From Deinococcus actinosclerus (GTDB lineage: Bacteria; Deinococcota; Deinococci; Deinococcales; Deinococcaceae), in assembly GCF_001507665.1 (NCBI RefSeq), contig NZ_CP013910.1, positions 1,301,501 to 1,365,500 on the forward strand: a stretch of DNA of 64,000 bases, in the 5' to 3' direction. This document shows, piece after piece, positions 34,563 through 43,903 of this stretch (positions are counted from its first letter, which is position 1; every line of letters starts with the position of its first letter). The notes below the pieces were generated by a model. That model ran no database searches. It saw only the letters and a program-made list of their open reading frames with translations, and was not told the origin of the DNA. A program made the position numbers and the translations under genes.

Positions 34563-35507
34563 ATGACCGCACCGACCCTCCCGCCCGCGCAGGCCAGCCA
34601 CGTGGCGGCGCTGCACGCGGCCCTCACGCAACTGGACGGGGTGATCCTCGGGAAGGGGCAGCAGATCCGGCTGGCCGTCGCGTGCCTGCTGGCGCGCGGC
34701 CACCTGCTCATCGAGGACCAGCCCGGCGTGGGCAAGACCACGCTGGCGCAGGCCCTGGCGCGCACCTGCGGCCTGCACTTCCGGCGCGTGCAGTTCACGG
34801 CGGACCTGCTCCCCGCCGACCTGACCGGCGTGAGCGTCTGGGACGCGCCGAGCAGCGCGTTCCGTTTCGTGGAGGGGCCGGTGTTCAGCGAACTGCTTCT
34901 CGCGGACGAGATCAACCGCGCCACGCCCCGCACGCAGGGCGCGCTGCTGGAAGCCATGGAGGAGCGGCAGGTCTCCGAGGGCGGCGTGACCCGCGCGCTG
35001 CCGGAGCCGTTCTTCGTGATCGCCACGCAGAACCCGGCGGCGTTCGTGGGCACCAGCCCCCTGCCCGAAGCGCAGCTGGACCGCTTCCTGATGACCGTCA
35101 CGCTGGGCTACCCGGACCTGCGCGCCGAACGGCAACTGCTGGAAACCGGGGGCCGCAGTCTGTCCGTCCGCGAACTGCCGGCCGTGCTGAACGCGGGCAC
35201 GCTGATCGCCATGCAGACCGAGGTGGACGCCGTGCACGCGGCCGGGCCGCTGCTGGACTACCTGCAACTCCTGGCCCGCGCCACCCGCGAGCACCCCGGC
35301 CTGACGACCGGCCTGAGCCCGCGCGGCCTGCTGGCGCTGCTGGCCGGCGCGCGCGCCTGGGCGTACCTGCACGGGCGCGGCATGGTCCTGCCCGAGGACG
35401 TGCAGGCGGTGTTCGCGCCGCTCGCCACGCACCGCCTGAGCGCCCGCGCGGGCGTGAACGTCCCCGACGTGATCGGGCGCCTGCTGCGCGAGACGCCCAT
35501 TCCCTGA
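34563..35507 (+). CDS. MoxR-family AAA+ ATPase
   Basis: A 314-residue AAA+ chaperone, usually acting with DUF58 and transglutaminase partners. Motifs: Walker A QPGVGKTTLAQALA, RVQFTADLLPADLTG, Walker B LLADEINRATPRTQGALLEAMEE, sensor-1 FVIATQNPAAFVGT and PEAQLDRFLM. It is followed with a 1-base overlap (TGATG) by the DUF58-transglutaminase gene, the conserved MoxR-DUF58-TgpA arrangement. Confidence 0.9.
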   Translation: MTAPTLPPAQASHVAALHAALTQLDGVILGKGQQIRLAVACLLARGHLLIEDQPGVGKTTLAQALARTCGLHFRRVQFTADLLPADLTGVSVWDAPSSAFRFVEGPVFSELLLADEINRATPRTQGALLEAMEERQVSEGGVTRALPEPFFVIATQNPAAFVGTSPLPEAQLDRFLMTVTLGYPDLRAERQLLETGGRSLSVRELPAVLNAGTLIAMQTEVDAVHAAGPLLDYLQLLARATREHPGLTTGLSPRGLLALLAGARAWAYLHGRGMVLPEDVQAVFAPLATHRLSARAGVNVPDVIGRLLRETPIP

Positions 35508-38398
35508 TGACCCGCCCGGACCGACCGTCAGCCGTGACGGTGACGCTGCGCGCGGGGCCGACGGGCTTCGGCGTCGCCTTCCTCGCGCTGATCGTCCTGA
35601 CGCTGATCGGCTGCGTGAACTATGCCCTGAGCCTCGGGTACGGCCTGACATTCCTGCTGGGTGGCGTGTGGGTGCTCGCGGCGGGGCAGGCGCTGCGCGC
35701 GGCGCGGGACCTGACGGCCGGGGTGCAGGCGCGCGGGCCGGTCCGGGCGGGCACGCCGCTGCCCGTACAGGTGCAGGCGCGTGGCGGGCGCGGCGGCGTG
35801 CTGCGCGTCGCCCTGCACGCCCCCTTCGACGTGGTGAGCGGCAGCGTGACGCTGGAGGACGGAGCAGGCACCCTCGACCTGGCCGTCCCCACCGCCGCGC
35901 GCGGCCCGCTGGAAGTCCGCGTGACGCTGCGCGCCCTGGACCGCCTGGGTCTGTGGCAGGTGCGCCTGCCCGACCCGGACCCCGTCACGGTCCTGATTCA
36001 CCCCCGCGCGGAGGAGGGCGCGCCGCCCCCACCCACCCGGAGCGTGCCGGGCAGCGGCGAGGGCGCGGGCCGCGCGCCCGGCGACGAGGAATTCGCGGGC
36101 CTGCGCCCCTACCAGACCGGCGACTCGCCCCGGCAGGTGTCGTGGCGGCACGTGGCGCGCACCGGGCAGCTCCTGACCCGCGAGACCGACGCCGCGCAGG
36201 GCCGCGCCCGGCGCCTGGACTGGCAGGACGCGCCCGGTGACCCGGAGACCCGCGCCGCGCGCCTGACCGCCTGGGTGGACGCCCTGCACGCCCGCGCCGA
36301 CAGCTACGCCCTGCACCTCCCGGGCGAGGTGGTCGGGCCGGGCAGCGGCGAGTCGCAGCGGCAGGCGGCCCTGAACGCCCTGGCTCTGCACGACCCGCCC
36401 ACCCTGGCCAGCCTCGCGCCCCCGGCCCGGCCGGCCCGGAACTGTTCAGGTACCCGACCGGCGCCGCTGCCGGGCGAGGCCCTCACGTGGACGCTGCTGG
36501 CCCTGGCGGTCACCCTGGCCCCCGGGGCGCTGCGCCAGCCGTGGTGGCTGAGCCTGCTGATCGCCGCGCTGCTGGGCCACTCGCTGCTGCGCGCCCGCCG
36601 CGACGCGATCCGGCCCCTGCCGACGTGGCTGCTGGCGCTGCTGGCCGTGGCGGGGGGCGCGGCCCTGAACGCCACGTACGGCACGCTGCTGGGCCGCGAC
36701 GCGGGCACCGCGTTCCTGGCCCTGCTGGCCGCCCTGAAAACCGCCGAGAGTCACGCCCGGCGGGATCAGGCGGTCCTGACGCTGCTGGGCCTGTTCGTCA
36801 CGAGCACCGCCTTCTTCTTCAGCCAGGGGCCCCTGACCGCGCTGTACGCCGTCCTGAGTGCCGCGCTGCTCCTGACGGCCGCCACCACGCGCCTGGGCAC
36901 CCCGCCGCCCCTGACCCGCGCCAGCCTGACCGGGCGACTGGGCCGCACCGCGCGCGTCCTGATCCTGAGCGCGCCGCTGACCCTGGCGCTGTTTGTGCTC
37001 GTGCCCCGCCCGGACGGTCCGCTGTGGCAGCTGCCGGTGCAGGGTCAGAACCTGACCGGCCTGGGCTCGGAGGTCAGCGCCGGGTCCTTCACGAACCTCG
37101 CGCAGAACCCGGCGGTGGCGTTCCGCGCGGACTTCCGCGGCGCGGTCCCCCCACCGGCCGGGCGGTACTGGCGCGGCCCGGTCCTGGAAGCCTTCGACGG
37201 CCTGAAATGGCAGCAGGTGCGCGGCAACGTTCCCACCCCCAGCGTCGAGGCGACCGGCGCGCCCCTCACGTACGACCTCACGCTGGAACCCAGCGGCACG
37301 CCCTGGCTGCTGGCCCTGGAGACCGTGGTGCGCGTCCCGCAGGGGGCGTTCATCACGAGCGGCGTCCAGGCGTTCACGCCCCGCCCGGTCGCCACGCGCC
37401 GCCGCGTGACCCTGGTCAGCCAGCCCGCGCGGGTGGGTCGCCAGGAGAACGGGGACCGCCTGCGCTTCGACACGCTGCTCCCGCAGGGGCAGAATCCCCG
37501 CACGCTGGCCCTGGCGCAGCAGTGGGCGGGCCTGCCCCCGGCGCGGCGCGTGCAGGCCGCACTGGACCACCTGCGTTCAGGCGGCTTCACGTACACCCTG
37601 AACCCCCCGCTGCTGCCCGAGGAGAACCGCACCGACGCGTTCCTGTTCGGCAGCCGCCAGGGCTTCTGCGAGCACTACGCCAGCGCCTTCGCGGTCCTGA
37701 TGCGCGCCGCCGGCCTGAGTGCGCGCGTGGTTACCGGGTACCTGGGCGGCGAACTGAACCCCGACGGGAACTACCTGATCGTCCGCCAGCAGGACGCCCA
37801 CGCCTGGACAGAGGTGTGGCTGCCCGGCCAGGGCTGGGTGCGGGTGGACCCGACCGCCGTGATCGCCCCGGCGCGCGTGAACGCCGACCTGCGCACCGCC
37901 CTGACGCAACCCGCGGCCAGCGCCGCCCGGCCCCGCAGCGGCCTGGACCGCCTGCGCCTGCGCCTGGACAGCTGGCAGAACCGCTGGAACTCGGTGGTCG
38001 TCGAGTACGACGGCGAGCAGCAGATGGCTCTGCTGACCCGGCTGGGCGTGACCGGCGGCGCGCAGGCCCTCTGGTGGCTGCTGCTGCCCGCCCTGGCTGT
38101 CACGCTGCTGCCCGCGTACGCCTGGACGCGCCGCGCCGCCCGGCCCGCCGACCCCGCGCAGCGCCTGTGGCACGACCTGACCCGCACGGTGGGCGCCCCG
38201 CAGCACCCTGGCGAGACGCCCGGCACGTACGCGCAGCGGCAGGCGGGTGCCCACCCGCATCTCGCGGATGCGCTGCGGGGCGCCGCGCACGCCTACCAGC
38301 AGGCCCGCTACGCGCCGGGCCCGCCGGACGCCGCGCTGCGCGACCTGCGCGCCGCCGTGCGGCAGGTGCGGAGCCTGCGTCACCGTGCCCGCCGCTGA
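35507..38398 (+). CDS. DUF58 domain protein fused to a TgpA-type membrane transglutaminase
   Basis: A 963-residue single reading frame joining two proteins that are normally separate. Residues 1 to about 305: two membrane segments and a DUF58 domain with its motif GLRPYQTGDSPRQVSWRH. From about 320: a polytopic TgpA-type membrane part, then an extracytoplasmic transglutaminase domain with Cys in RQGFCEHYASAFAVLMRA, His in DAHAWTEVWL and Asp in GWVRVDPTA. A last membrane segment (LLLPALAVTLLPAYAW) and a DUF4129-like tail (GETPGTYAQRQ) follow. Target protein unknown. The junction lies near 36430-36480; an indel that fused two genes cannot be excluded. Confidence 0.8.
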   Translation: MTRPDRPSAVTVTLRAGPTGFGVAFLALIVLTLIGCVNYALSLGYGLTFLLGGVWVLAAGQALRAARDLTAGVQARGPVRAGTPLPVQVQARGGRGGVLRVALHAPFDVVSGSVTLEDGAGTLDLAVPTAARGPLEVRVTLRALDRLGLWQVRLPDPDPVTVLIHPRAEEGAPPPPTRSVPGSGEGAGRAPGDEEFAGLRPYQTGDSPRQVSWRHVARTGQLLTRETDAAQGRARRLDWQDAPGDPETRAARLTAWVDALHARADSYALHLPGEVVGPGSGESQRQAALNALALHDPPTLASLAPPARPARNCSGTRPAPLPGEALTWTLLALAVTLAPGALRQPWWLSLLIAALLGHSLLRARRDAIRPLPTWLLALLAVAGGAALNATYGTLLGRDAGTAFLALLAALKTAESHARRDQAVLTLLGLFVTSTAFFFSQGPLTALYAVLSAALLLTAATTRLGTPPPLTRASLTGRLGRTARVLILSAPLTLALFVLVPRPDGPLWQLPVQGQNLTGLGSEVSAGSFTNLAQNPAVAFRADFRGAVPPPAGRYWRGPVLEAFDGLKWQQVRGNVPTPSVEATGAPLTYDLTLEPSGTPWLLALETVVRVPQGAFITSGVQAFTPRPVATRRRVTLVSQPARVGRQENGDRLRFDTLLPQGQNPRTLALAQQWAGLPPARRVQAALDHLRSGGFTYTLNPPLLPEENRTDAFLFGSRQGFCEHYASAFAVLMRAAGLSARVVTGYLGGELNPDGNYLIVRQQDAHAWTEVWLPGQGWVRVDPTAVIAPARVNADLRTALTQPAASAARPRSGLDRLRLRLDSWQNRWNSVVVEYDGEQQMALLTRLGVTGGAQALWWLLLPALAVTLLPAYAWTRRAARPADPAQRLWHDLTRTVGAPQHPGETPGTYAQRQAGAHPHLADALRGAAHAYQQARYAPGPPDAALRDLRAAVRQVRSLRHRARR

Positions 38399-38405
38399 CG
38401 TCGCG

Positions 38406-38411
38406 TAGCAT
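38406..38411 (+). promoter_or_regulatory. -10 box (TAGCAT) of the gene at 38418
   Basis: Six bp before GTG 38418, no ribosome binding site. Confidence 0.45.
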
Positions 38412-38417
38412 GGGGGC

Positions 38418-38912
38418 GTGAACGTGCTGAAAGCTGTCCTGTCCGCCATCGCTGGCCTCGCCGCCGCCCTGATCGCCTACAGCGCCTTCTTTGTCCGGGG
38501 CGACCTGGGCGGCGTCATGGGCTACCTGCGGGCCCGCGGCGCCCTGCGGCGACTGCGCGAGGACGGCACGCCCGAGCAGATCAGCGCGGCGCAGGCCCAG
38601 CTGCACGCGCTGGGGCAGCAGGTGGGCGACCCGGCCTTCGCGGGACAGATGATCCCGCTGGCGCTGCTGACCGGCGCGCTCGTGGCCGGACTGGTCTGGT
38701 GGGCCTTCACGCGCCGTCAGCAGGACGCGCCCCGCCTGGACATCCAGGAACGCATGGTCTACCGGCTGGCGCACCGGCTGGGCGGCCGCTTCACGCTGGA
38801 CGACCTGAGCGCCCGCAGCCCCCTGACCGAGGAGCAGGCCCGCGCCGCCACCACCCGCCTGCTGGACCTGGGCCGCCTGACCCGCGACGGCGACACCTTC
38901 CGGCTGAGCTGA
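38418..38912 (+). CDS. Small membrane protein with C-terminal helix-turn-helix-like region
   Basis: A 164-residue protein with two membrane segments (AVLSAIAGLAAALIAYSAFF and IPLALLTGALVAGLVWWAFT). The C-terminal cytoplasmic part (YRLAHRLGGRFTLDDLSARS, LTEEQARAATTRLLDLGRL) looks like a winged helix. No family recognised. It is followed 4 bp later by another unknown gene. Confidence 0.6.
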   Translation: MNVLKAVLSAIAGLAAALIAYSAFFVRGDLGGVMGYLRARGALRRLREDGTPEQISAAQAQLHALGQQVGDPAFAGQMIPLALLTGALVAGLVWWAFTRRQQDAPRLDIQERMVYRLAHRLGGRFTLDDLSARSPLTEEQARAATTRLLDLGRLTRDGDTFRLS

Positions 38913-38916
38913 CGGG

Positions 38917-39330
38917 ATGGACACCGACACCACCCTGAGCGCGCTGCTGCGCCGCGTGAACCACGACCCCGCGCAGGGCCTCCAGGCGGCCCTGGACGCC
39001 GTCTCCGGCCAGCCGCACCCGCGCGTCGCCGCCATCGCCGCGCACCTGAGCGCCACCAAGCGCGACCTCTGGACCCGCATCGCCCACGCGACCGGCACGC
39101 CCACTCCACCCGAGGGCGCGGGCCTGCACACCCTCCTGACCTGGGAGGAGGAGGCCTGCGACGCCCTGAGCGCCGCGCAGCTGGACGTGACCGTCCCTCC
39201 AGCCGACCCGGCCAGCGCCGGGGGCGAACCCCCCATGACGGTCGCCGCGCTCCTGCGCCTGAACGCCGCCCTGACCACGGGCCGCGCCGCGCAGATCCGC
39301 CGCCTCGCGGCGCAGCCCCGGATCGCCTGA
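38917..39330 (+). CDS. Hypothetical protein, possibly DinB-like helical fold
   Basis: A 137-residue, mostly helical protein. The HLSATKRDLWTRIAHATG segment with a later acidic helix (LTWEEEACDALSAAQ) loosely recalls DinB/YfiT four-helix proteins, but the metal-binding histidines are not clear, so this is tentative. Four bp after the previous stop, hence the same operon. Confidence 0.5.
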   Translation: MDTDTTLSALLRRVNHDPAQGLQAALDAVSGQPHPRVAAIAAHLSATKRDLWTRIAHATGTPTPPEGAGLHTLLTWEEEACDALSAAQLDVTVPPADPASAGGEPPMTVAALLRLNAALTTGRAAQIRRLAAQPRIA

Positions 39331-39337
39331 GGCTGGT

Positions 39338-39637
39338 ATGCCCCAGGAACGGCCCTTCCTGACCGACCCGGCCCCCGAGGGAACACGCGGCAGCGGCCCG
39401 GTCCCCGACGCGCTGTTCGACCTGGCCGTGAACCGCGCCGCCGCCGCCCTGCGCGGCCTGCGACCCGCCCGCCCCGAATCGGCGCTGGCCGCGTGGCACG
39501 CCCGCACCCGCTTTGCCCGCCGCGTGCCGCTGGACGCTGTGCAGGCCGCCCTCTCCGGACAGCCGCAGGGCGGCGAGTGGCACTGGGCGGGCGGCCCCGC
39601 CGGAGGCTGGCAGCCGGGCCGCGCGCCCTTTCCCTGA
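39338..39637 (+). CDS. Small hypothetical protein
   Basis: A 99-residue protein with no recognised family. Helical in the middle (DLAVNRAAAALRGLRPARPESALAAWHAR) and Gly/Trp-rich at the end. It follows its neighbour by 7 bp. Frame choice rests on operon context and composition. Confidence 0.4.
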   Translation: MPQERPFLTDPAPEGTRGSGPVPDALFDLAVNRAAAALRGLRPARPESALAAWHARTRFARRVPLDAVQAALSGQPQGGEWHWAGGPAGGWQPGRAPFP

Positions 39638-39662
39638 GCTTCCCTCTGGCCTGGCGTCCGCG

Positions 39663-40277
39663 TTACCGGATGGCGGCGCGGGCGGCCACCTCGACTGCGC
39701 GCGTGAGTTCCTCCTGAGGCAGGTAGGGCACGGGCTTCGGCTCGGCTAAGGCCACCTCCGCGTTCGCGGGCAGGTGCAGGAACCCGCACGGCACGTCCTC
39801 ACGGTCCGCCGCGTGCAGGGCGTGCAGCGCGTGGAACATCACCGTGTTGCACACGAACGTGCCCGCCGTGTCGCTGATCCCGCCCGGGATGCCCGCGTCC
39901 CGCCACGCGCGCAGCGTGGCCCGCAGCGGCAGGGTACTCAGGTACGCCGCCGGGGCGTCCGCGACGACCGGCACGTCCTGGTACTGCCGGCCCGCGTTGT
40001 CCGGGATGCGGTAGTCCATCACGTTCACCGCCACCCGCTCCAGCGTGACCTGCGGCCGGCCGCTCGCCAGGCCGGTCAGCAGCACGGCGTCCGGCTGCAC
40101 CTGCGCGAGCAGTGCACTCAGCTGCTCGCAGGCCGCGCCGGGCTCCACGGGGAGCAGCGCGCCCTCGATCACGTGCCCGCCCAGCGTGCGGCCGTGCAGC
40201 GCCTGCGCCGCGACGGCGCTGGGGTTCACGGGATGCGTGTGGAAGGGCTCGAAGCCGGTCAGCAGCAGGGTGGGCAT
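39663..40277 (-). CDS. pcp: Pyroglutamyl peptidase I (peptidase C15)
   Basis: Removes N-terminal pyroglutamate from peptides. The 204-residue protein has the C15 features: LLTGFEPFHTHPVNPSAVAA at the N-terminus, nucleophile Cys in GTFVCNTVMFHALH and catalytic His in CGFLHLPANAE. ATG 40277 has TACGCT 7 bp upstream, so the longer reading is rejected. Divergent to the secreted-protein gene. Confidence 0.9.
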   Translation of the reverse strand: MPTLLLTGFEPFHTHPVNPSAVAAQALHGRTLGGHVIEGALLPVEPGAACEQLSALLAQVQPDAVLLTGLASGRPQVTLERVAVNVMDYRIPDNAGRQYQDVPVVADAPAAYLSTLPLRATLRAWRDAGIPGGISDTAGTFVCNTVMFHALHALHAADREDVPCGFLHLPANAEVALAEPKPVPYLPQEELTRAVEVAARAAIR

Positions 40278-40284
40278 CTCCGGC

Positions 40285-40290
40285 AGCGTA
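40285..40290 (-). promoter_or_regulatory. -10 box (TACGCT) of pcp
   Basis: Seven bp before ATG 40277; only 17 bp from the -10 box of the opposing gene. Confidence 0.55.
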
Positions 40291-40307
40291 GCGCGCCGCG
40301 CGGCCTG

Positions 40308-40313
40308 TACGCT
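40308..40313 (+). promoter_or_regulatory. -10 box (TACGCT) of the secreted-protein gene
   Basis: Six bp before ATG 40320. It sits back-to-back with the pcp promoter, so the two -35 regions must overlap the opposing -10 boxes. Confidence 0.55.
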
Positions 40314-40319
40314 GCGGGT

Positions 40320-40781
40320 ATGCGACGCCGCCTCGCCCTGACTGCCCTGCTGGCCCTCACCCCGACCGCCCTGGCCGCCACGCAGTACGCCGTACTGACG
40401 GGCGTGACCGTGCAGGGCAGCGTCGCCACCCTGACGCTGGACTACGTGGACGTGTACAGCGACACCGACGCCGACGCCCGCCGGGTCGTCGCGCTGGGTG
40501 ACTACCCCAGCGCCCAGGCGTACTTCGACGCGAACCCCAGCGGGATGTACCTGCGCAACGTCAACCCGAAGTTGCGCACCCTGAAGACCGACGCGAAGAC
40601 CACCTTCGACCTGTCCTGCCTGAACCGCCCCGGCGGCGTGATGACCGTCCCGCTCGTGACCTTCGTGTCCGCCTGGAAGGGGTACCACCCGCAGGGCTGC
40701 TGGCCGTTCAGCGAGAAGGTCGTCGCGCTGCACCTGAGCGGCAGCCGCGTGCTGAAGGTCGAGCAGGTGTACTTCCCCTGA
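40320..40781 (+). CDS. Small secreted protein of unknown function
   Basis: A 153-residue protein with a signal peptide (MRRRLALTALLALTPTALAA) and a beta-rich mature part containing two cysteines (FDLSCLNRPGG and HPQGCWPFS) that could pair. No family recognised. Confidence 0.6.
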   Translation: MRRRLALTALLALTPTALAATQYAVLTGVTVQGSVATLTLDYVDVYSDTDADARRVVALGDYPSAQAYFDANPSGMYLRNVNPKLRTLKTDAKTTFDLSCLNRPGGVMTVPLVTFVSAWKGYHPQGCWPFSEKVVALHLSGSRVLKVEQVYFP

Positions 40782-40841
40782 AGAGGGCGGGTGGCGGCGC
40801 GGCCTGAGAGGACCGCCGCAGTCTGAGCGGCGGGCGGGGCC

Positions 40842-40847
40842 TATGCT
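40842..40847 (+). promoter_or_regulatory. -10 box (TATGCT) of mutM-pdxH
   Basis: Eight bp before ATG 40856, no ribosome binding site. Confidence 0.55.
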
Positions 40848-40855
40848 GCGGCGGT

Positions 40856-41701
40856 ATGCCTGAACTGCCGGAAGTGGAGACCACCCGCCGCAAGATCGAG
40901 CCGCTGCTGCTGGGCCGCACGATCCTGGAGGTGCAGCACGACGCGCCCCACAAGTACCGCGACACGCACCTCGCCGCCGGACGCCGCGTGACCGGCCTGT
41001 CCCGGCGCGGGAAGTACCTGATGCTTCACCTCGCCGCCGCCGAGGCCGCCCACGACCAGGGTGCGGACTCGCCGCACGATCTGGAATTCATCGTGCACCT
41101 GGGCATGACCGGCGGGTTCCGGCTGGAGGGCGGCAAGCACACCCGCGTGACCCTGCGCACCGACGCGGGCGACCTGTACTTCGACGATCCGCGCCGCTTC
41201 GGCAAGATGGCGGTCGTGCGGCCCGGCGAGTACGCGGGCATGCCCACCCTGGCCGCCATGGGGCCCGAACCCCTCTCCGACGACTTCCGGGAGGACTTCG
41301 CCGCGCTGGCCGCGCAGGCGGGCGCCGTGAAACCCTGGCTGCTGTCGCAGAAACCCGTCAGCGGCGTGGGCAACATCTACGCGGACGAGAGCCTCTGGCT
41401 GGCCGGACTGCACCCCACCCAGACCCGCCTGACCCGCGACGAGGCCGGGCGGCTGTACCACGCGGTCCGAGACGTGATGGGCCGCGCCGTCGAGGCGGGC
41501 GGCAGCAGCCTCGGCAAGGGCGAGGGCAACTACCGCCAGCACGACGGTCTGTCCGGCCTGTTCCAGCACGCGCACAACGTGTACGGCAAGGGCGGCGAAC
41601 CCTGCCCCCGCTGCGGCACCCCCATCGAGAAGAGCGTCGTCGCGCAGCGCGGCACCCACCACTGCCCGCAGTGCCAGCCGCTGCGCCGGGAGACCGTATG
41701 A
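40856..41701 (+). CDS. mutM: Formamidopyrimidine-DNA glycosylase (Fpg)
   Basis: Removes 8-oxoguanine and other oxidised purines from DNA and nicks the backbone. The 281-residue protein starts [12 protein letters not shown] with the catalytic Pro1/Glu2, has the helix-two-turn-helix [18 protein letters not shown], and a C-terminal zinc finger with two Cys pairs ([10 protein letters not shown] and CPQCQPL). pdxH overlaps its stop (ATGA). Confidence 0.94.
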   Translation: MPELPEVETTRRKIEPLLLGRTILEVQHDAPHKYRDTHLAAGRRVTGLSRRGKYLMLHLAAAEAAHDQGADSPHDLEFIVHLGMTGGFRLEGGKHTRVTLRTDAGDLYFDDPRRFGKMAVVRPGEYAGMPTLAAMGPEPLSDDFREDFAALAAQAGAVKPWLLSQKPVSGVGNIYADESLWLAGLHPTQTRLTRDEAGRLYHAVRDVMGRAVEAGGSSLGKGEGNYRQHDGLSGLFQHAHNVYGKGGEPCPRCGTPIEKSVVAQRGTHHCPQCQPLRRETV

Positions 41702-42341
41702 CCGACCTGACCGGACTGCGCCTGTCCTACACCCGCGCCGAGCTGCGCCGCGCCGACCTGAATCCCGATCCGCTGGCGCAGTTCCAGGGCTGGTTGCAGG
41801 AGGCCATCGGGGCGGGGCTGCGCGAACCGTACGCGCTGAGCCTCGCCACCGCCGACGGGCAAGGACGGCCCAGCGTGCGGACCGTGCTGCTGCGCGGCGC
41901 GACCCCGGCGGGCCTGACGTTCTACACGAACTACGACTCGCACAAGGGCCGCGACCTGAGCGCCAACCCCCAGGCGGAACTGCTGTTCCACTGGCCGGAA
42001 CTGGAACGGCAGGTGCGCGCCTCCGGCCCGGTGACCCGCGTCCCGGACGCCGAGAGCGACGCGTACTTCCACGCCCGCCCGCGCGAATCTCAGCTGGCCG
42101 CGCACGCCAGCGACCCGCAGAGCGCCCCCACCCCCGGCCGGGAGGCGCTGGAGGCGACCTTCGCGGCCCTGCACGACCGCTTCCCGGAGGGAACCGAGGT
42201 GCCCCGCCCGGCCTTCTGGGGGGGTTCCGCGTGCAGGTGCAGGAATGGGAGTTCTGGCAGGGCCGCGCCAACCGCATGCATGACCGCTTCACGTACACCC
42301 GCGGCGGCGAGGACTGGCAGATTCAGCGGCTGATGCCGTGA
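41698..42341 (+). pseudogene. pdxH: Pyridoxamine 5'-phosphate oxidase, frameshifted
   Basis: Makes pyridoxal 5'-phosphate from pyridoxine or pyridoxamine 5'-phosphate with FMN. The first 177 or so residues are intact ([44 protein letters not shown]). After PRPAFWGG the frame breaks at a run of seven Gs (42218-42224). Adding one G gives the expected PdxH ending [20 protein letters not shown] and a stop at 42341, for 214 residues. Without the extra base the open frame ends at 42333 with unrelated residues. A sequencing undercall is the likely cause. Confidence 0.85.
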
Positions 42342-42378
42342 CCAGTCCGGCCCCGATGTGCCTCCGGGGCCGGACCGG

Positions 42379-43897
42379 TCAGCTGCCGCCGAAGGTCAGG
42401 TCCGCGTGGTCCTCGCCCAGCAGCGCGCGGCGTTCCTCGCCGGTCAGGGCGATCAGCACGCGCCGCAGCACCATGTCCACCGCCTGCTCGGCGCTCTCGT
42501 CCAGCGTCAGGCCGTCGAGCAGCGGCACGTCGTACTGGTGGGCCAGGGCCTCGAGTTCGTCCTGCATGGCGCGGATCTCGCGGAAGTAGCCCATGTAGCG
42601 GTGCAGGGGGCGGCTGGCGGCGGTTTCCGTGTCGCGGCTCTCGAAGTGGCGGCGGTGCTCGTCCGCGTCGGGCAGCGTGACCAGCAGCGGCACCACGATC
42701 GCGCCCGCGTACGAGTCCGCGCGGATGTACCCGGGGACCAGGTGCACGCCCTCCAGGACCAGACTGCTGCCCTCCTGCACGCTGCGCTGCACGACGGCGC
42801 TCAGGCCCACGCTGACCTGCTGCACCTGATCCCGGAAGCCCGCGATCAGCGAGGGCCGGTCCGGATGCTCGGGGCGGGGCGCGCCGGGGGGCAGCAGCGC
42901 CTCCCAGGCGTTGAAGGTGCTGGCGTGCAGCGTGGGCAGCAGCGCGGGGGAGACCATGGCGCGCATGACCTCCCGGATGGAATCGGTGCTGACGACCCGC
43001 GCGATGCCCAGGCGGTAGGCGATCTCGGCGGCCAGGAAGCTCTTGCCGGTGCCGCTCACGCCACCCAGCAGCACGATCACCGGGCGCGGCGGGCGGCGGA
43101 TCACGCGCAGCAGGCGGTACCGCGCACTGACGTCCGGGCCGACCTCGTCGCGCAGCAGCGCCTCGACCTTCTGGCGGATCTCGTGCCGGGGAATCACGCG
43201 GTCGTCACGGCCCCGCAGGTCCCGCTGGGTCACGCGGGCCACCTTGCGCGCCACGTCCGGCGTGACGCCTGCCGCGAGCATGCTCTGCACCAGGATGCCC
43301 TTGCTGAACGGGCTGGGCACGCTGCTGCCCTCGCCCAGCACGCCCAGCTTCCCGCGGTTGTGCCGCAGGTAGCGGTAGGTCAGGCGCAGGTGCTCGCCGT
43401 AGCGTTCGGCCAGCGCGGCCTCGGTGCGGTTGTCGATCTCCTCGGCGCTCAGGCTGGTCACGCCCTGCTGGCGCAGCCGCACGTCCACGACGCTCGCCGT
43501 CGCGTAGGCGTCCTTGCCCGACAGGCCCGCGTCCTCCAGCGTGCGGGCCAGCACCCCCGGCTGAACGGCAGGTCGCCCTTCTTGGCGGTCACGAGGATGT
43601 CCTGGAAGGCGGGCGTCTGCGCCTGCGCCGCCTGCGCGATCTCGTCCCCGGCCACGTCGCGGGCCACCTCGACCATCAGGGCCTTGAGTTCCGCCGGGCT
43701 GACCACGGTGCGCCGCGCCAGCCGCAGCTGCTGCTCCACGCGGCGGGATACGGCGGACGCCACGGGCGCGCTGGCCCCGGCGTTCACCAGGGACTCGACC
43801 AGAAGGCCGCGACTGAACGGGAAGGTGGTGCGGGCCGACCCCACCCGCAGTTCCGGGTGCGTCACGCCCGCACCGGCCGCAGGGGGGAGCGAGTCAT
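42379..43897 (-). pseudogene. ATP-cone/2-phosphoglycerate-kinase-like protein, frameshifted twice
   Basis: With one base added at each of two runs (43882-43887 and the five-base run near 43553-43557) this becomes a 506-residue frame. It starts at ATG 43897, which has TACACT 6 bp upstream. Three ATP-cone-like modules are visible (FPFSRGLLVESLVNAG, LPFSRGVLARTLEDAG, SPFSKGILVQSMLAAG), then a P-loop kinase domain (VLLGGVSGTGKSFLAAEIA, VSTDSIREVMRAM, LEGVHLVPG). Archaeal relatives make 2,3-bisphosphoglycerate; the bacterial role is unknown. An uninterrupted GTG start at 43865 would avoid only the first break. Confidence 0.75.
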
Positions 43898-43903
43898 CAG
43901 CGC

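Noticed and set aside
34682..35506. Upstream extension of the DUF58-transglutaminase frame through the MoxR gene
   Set aside because: It reads the MoxR gene out of frame as Arg/Ala/Pro-rich residues. The DUF58 homology begins at the ATG overlapping the MoxR stop (35507).
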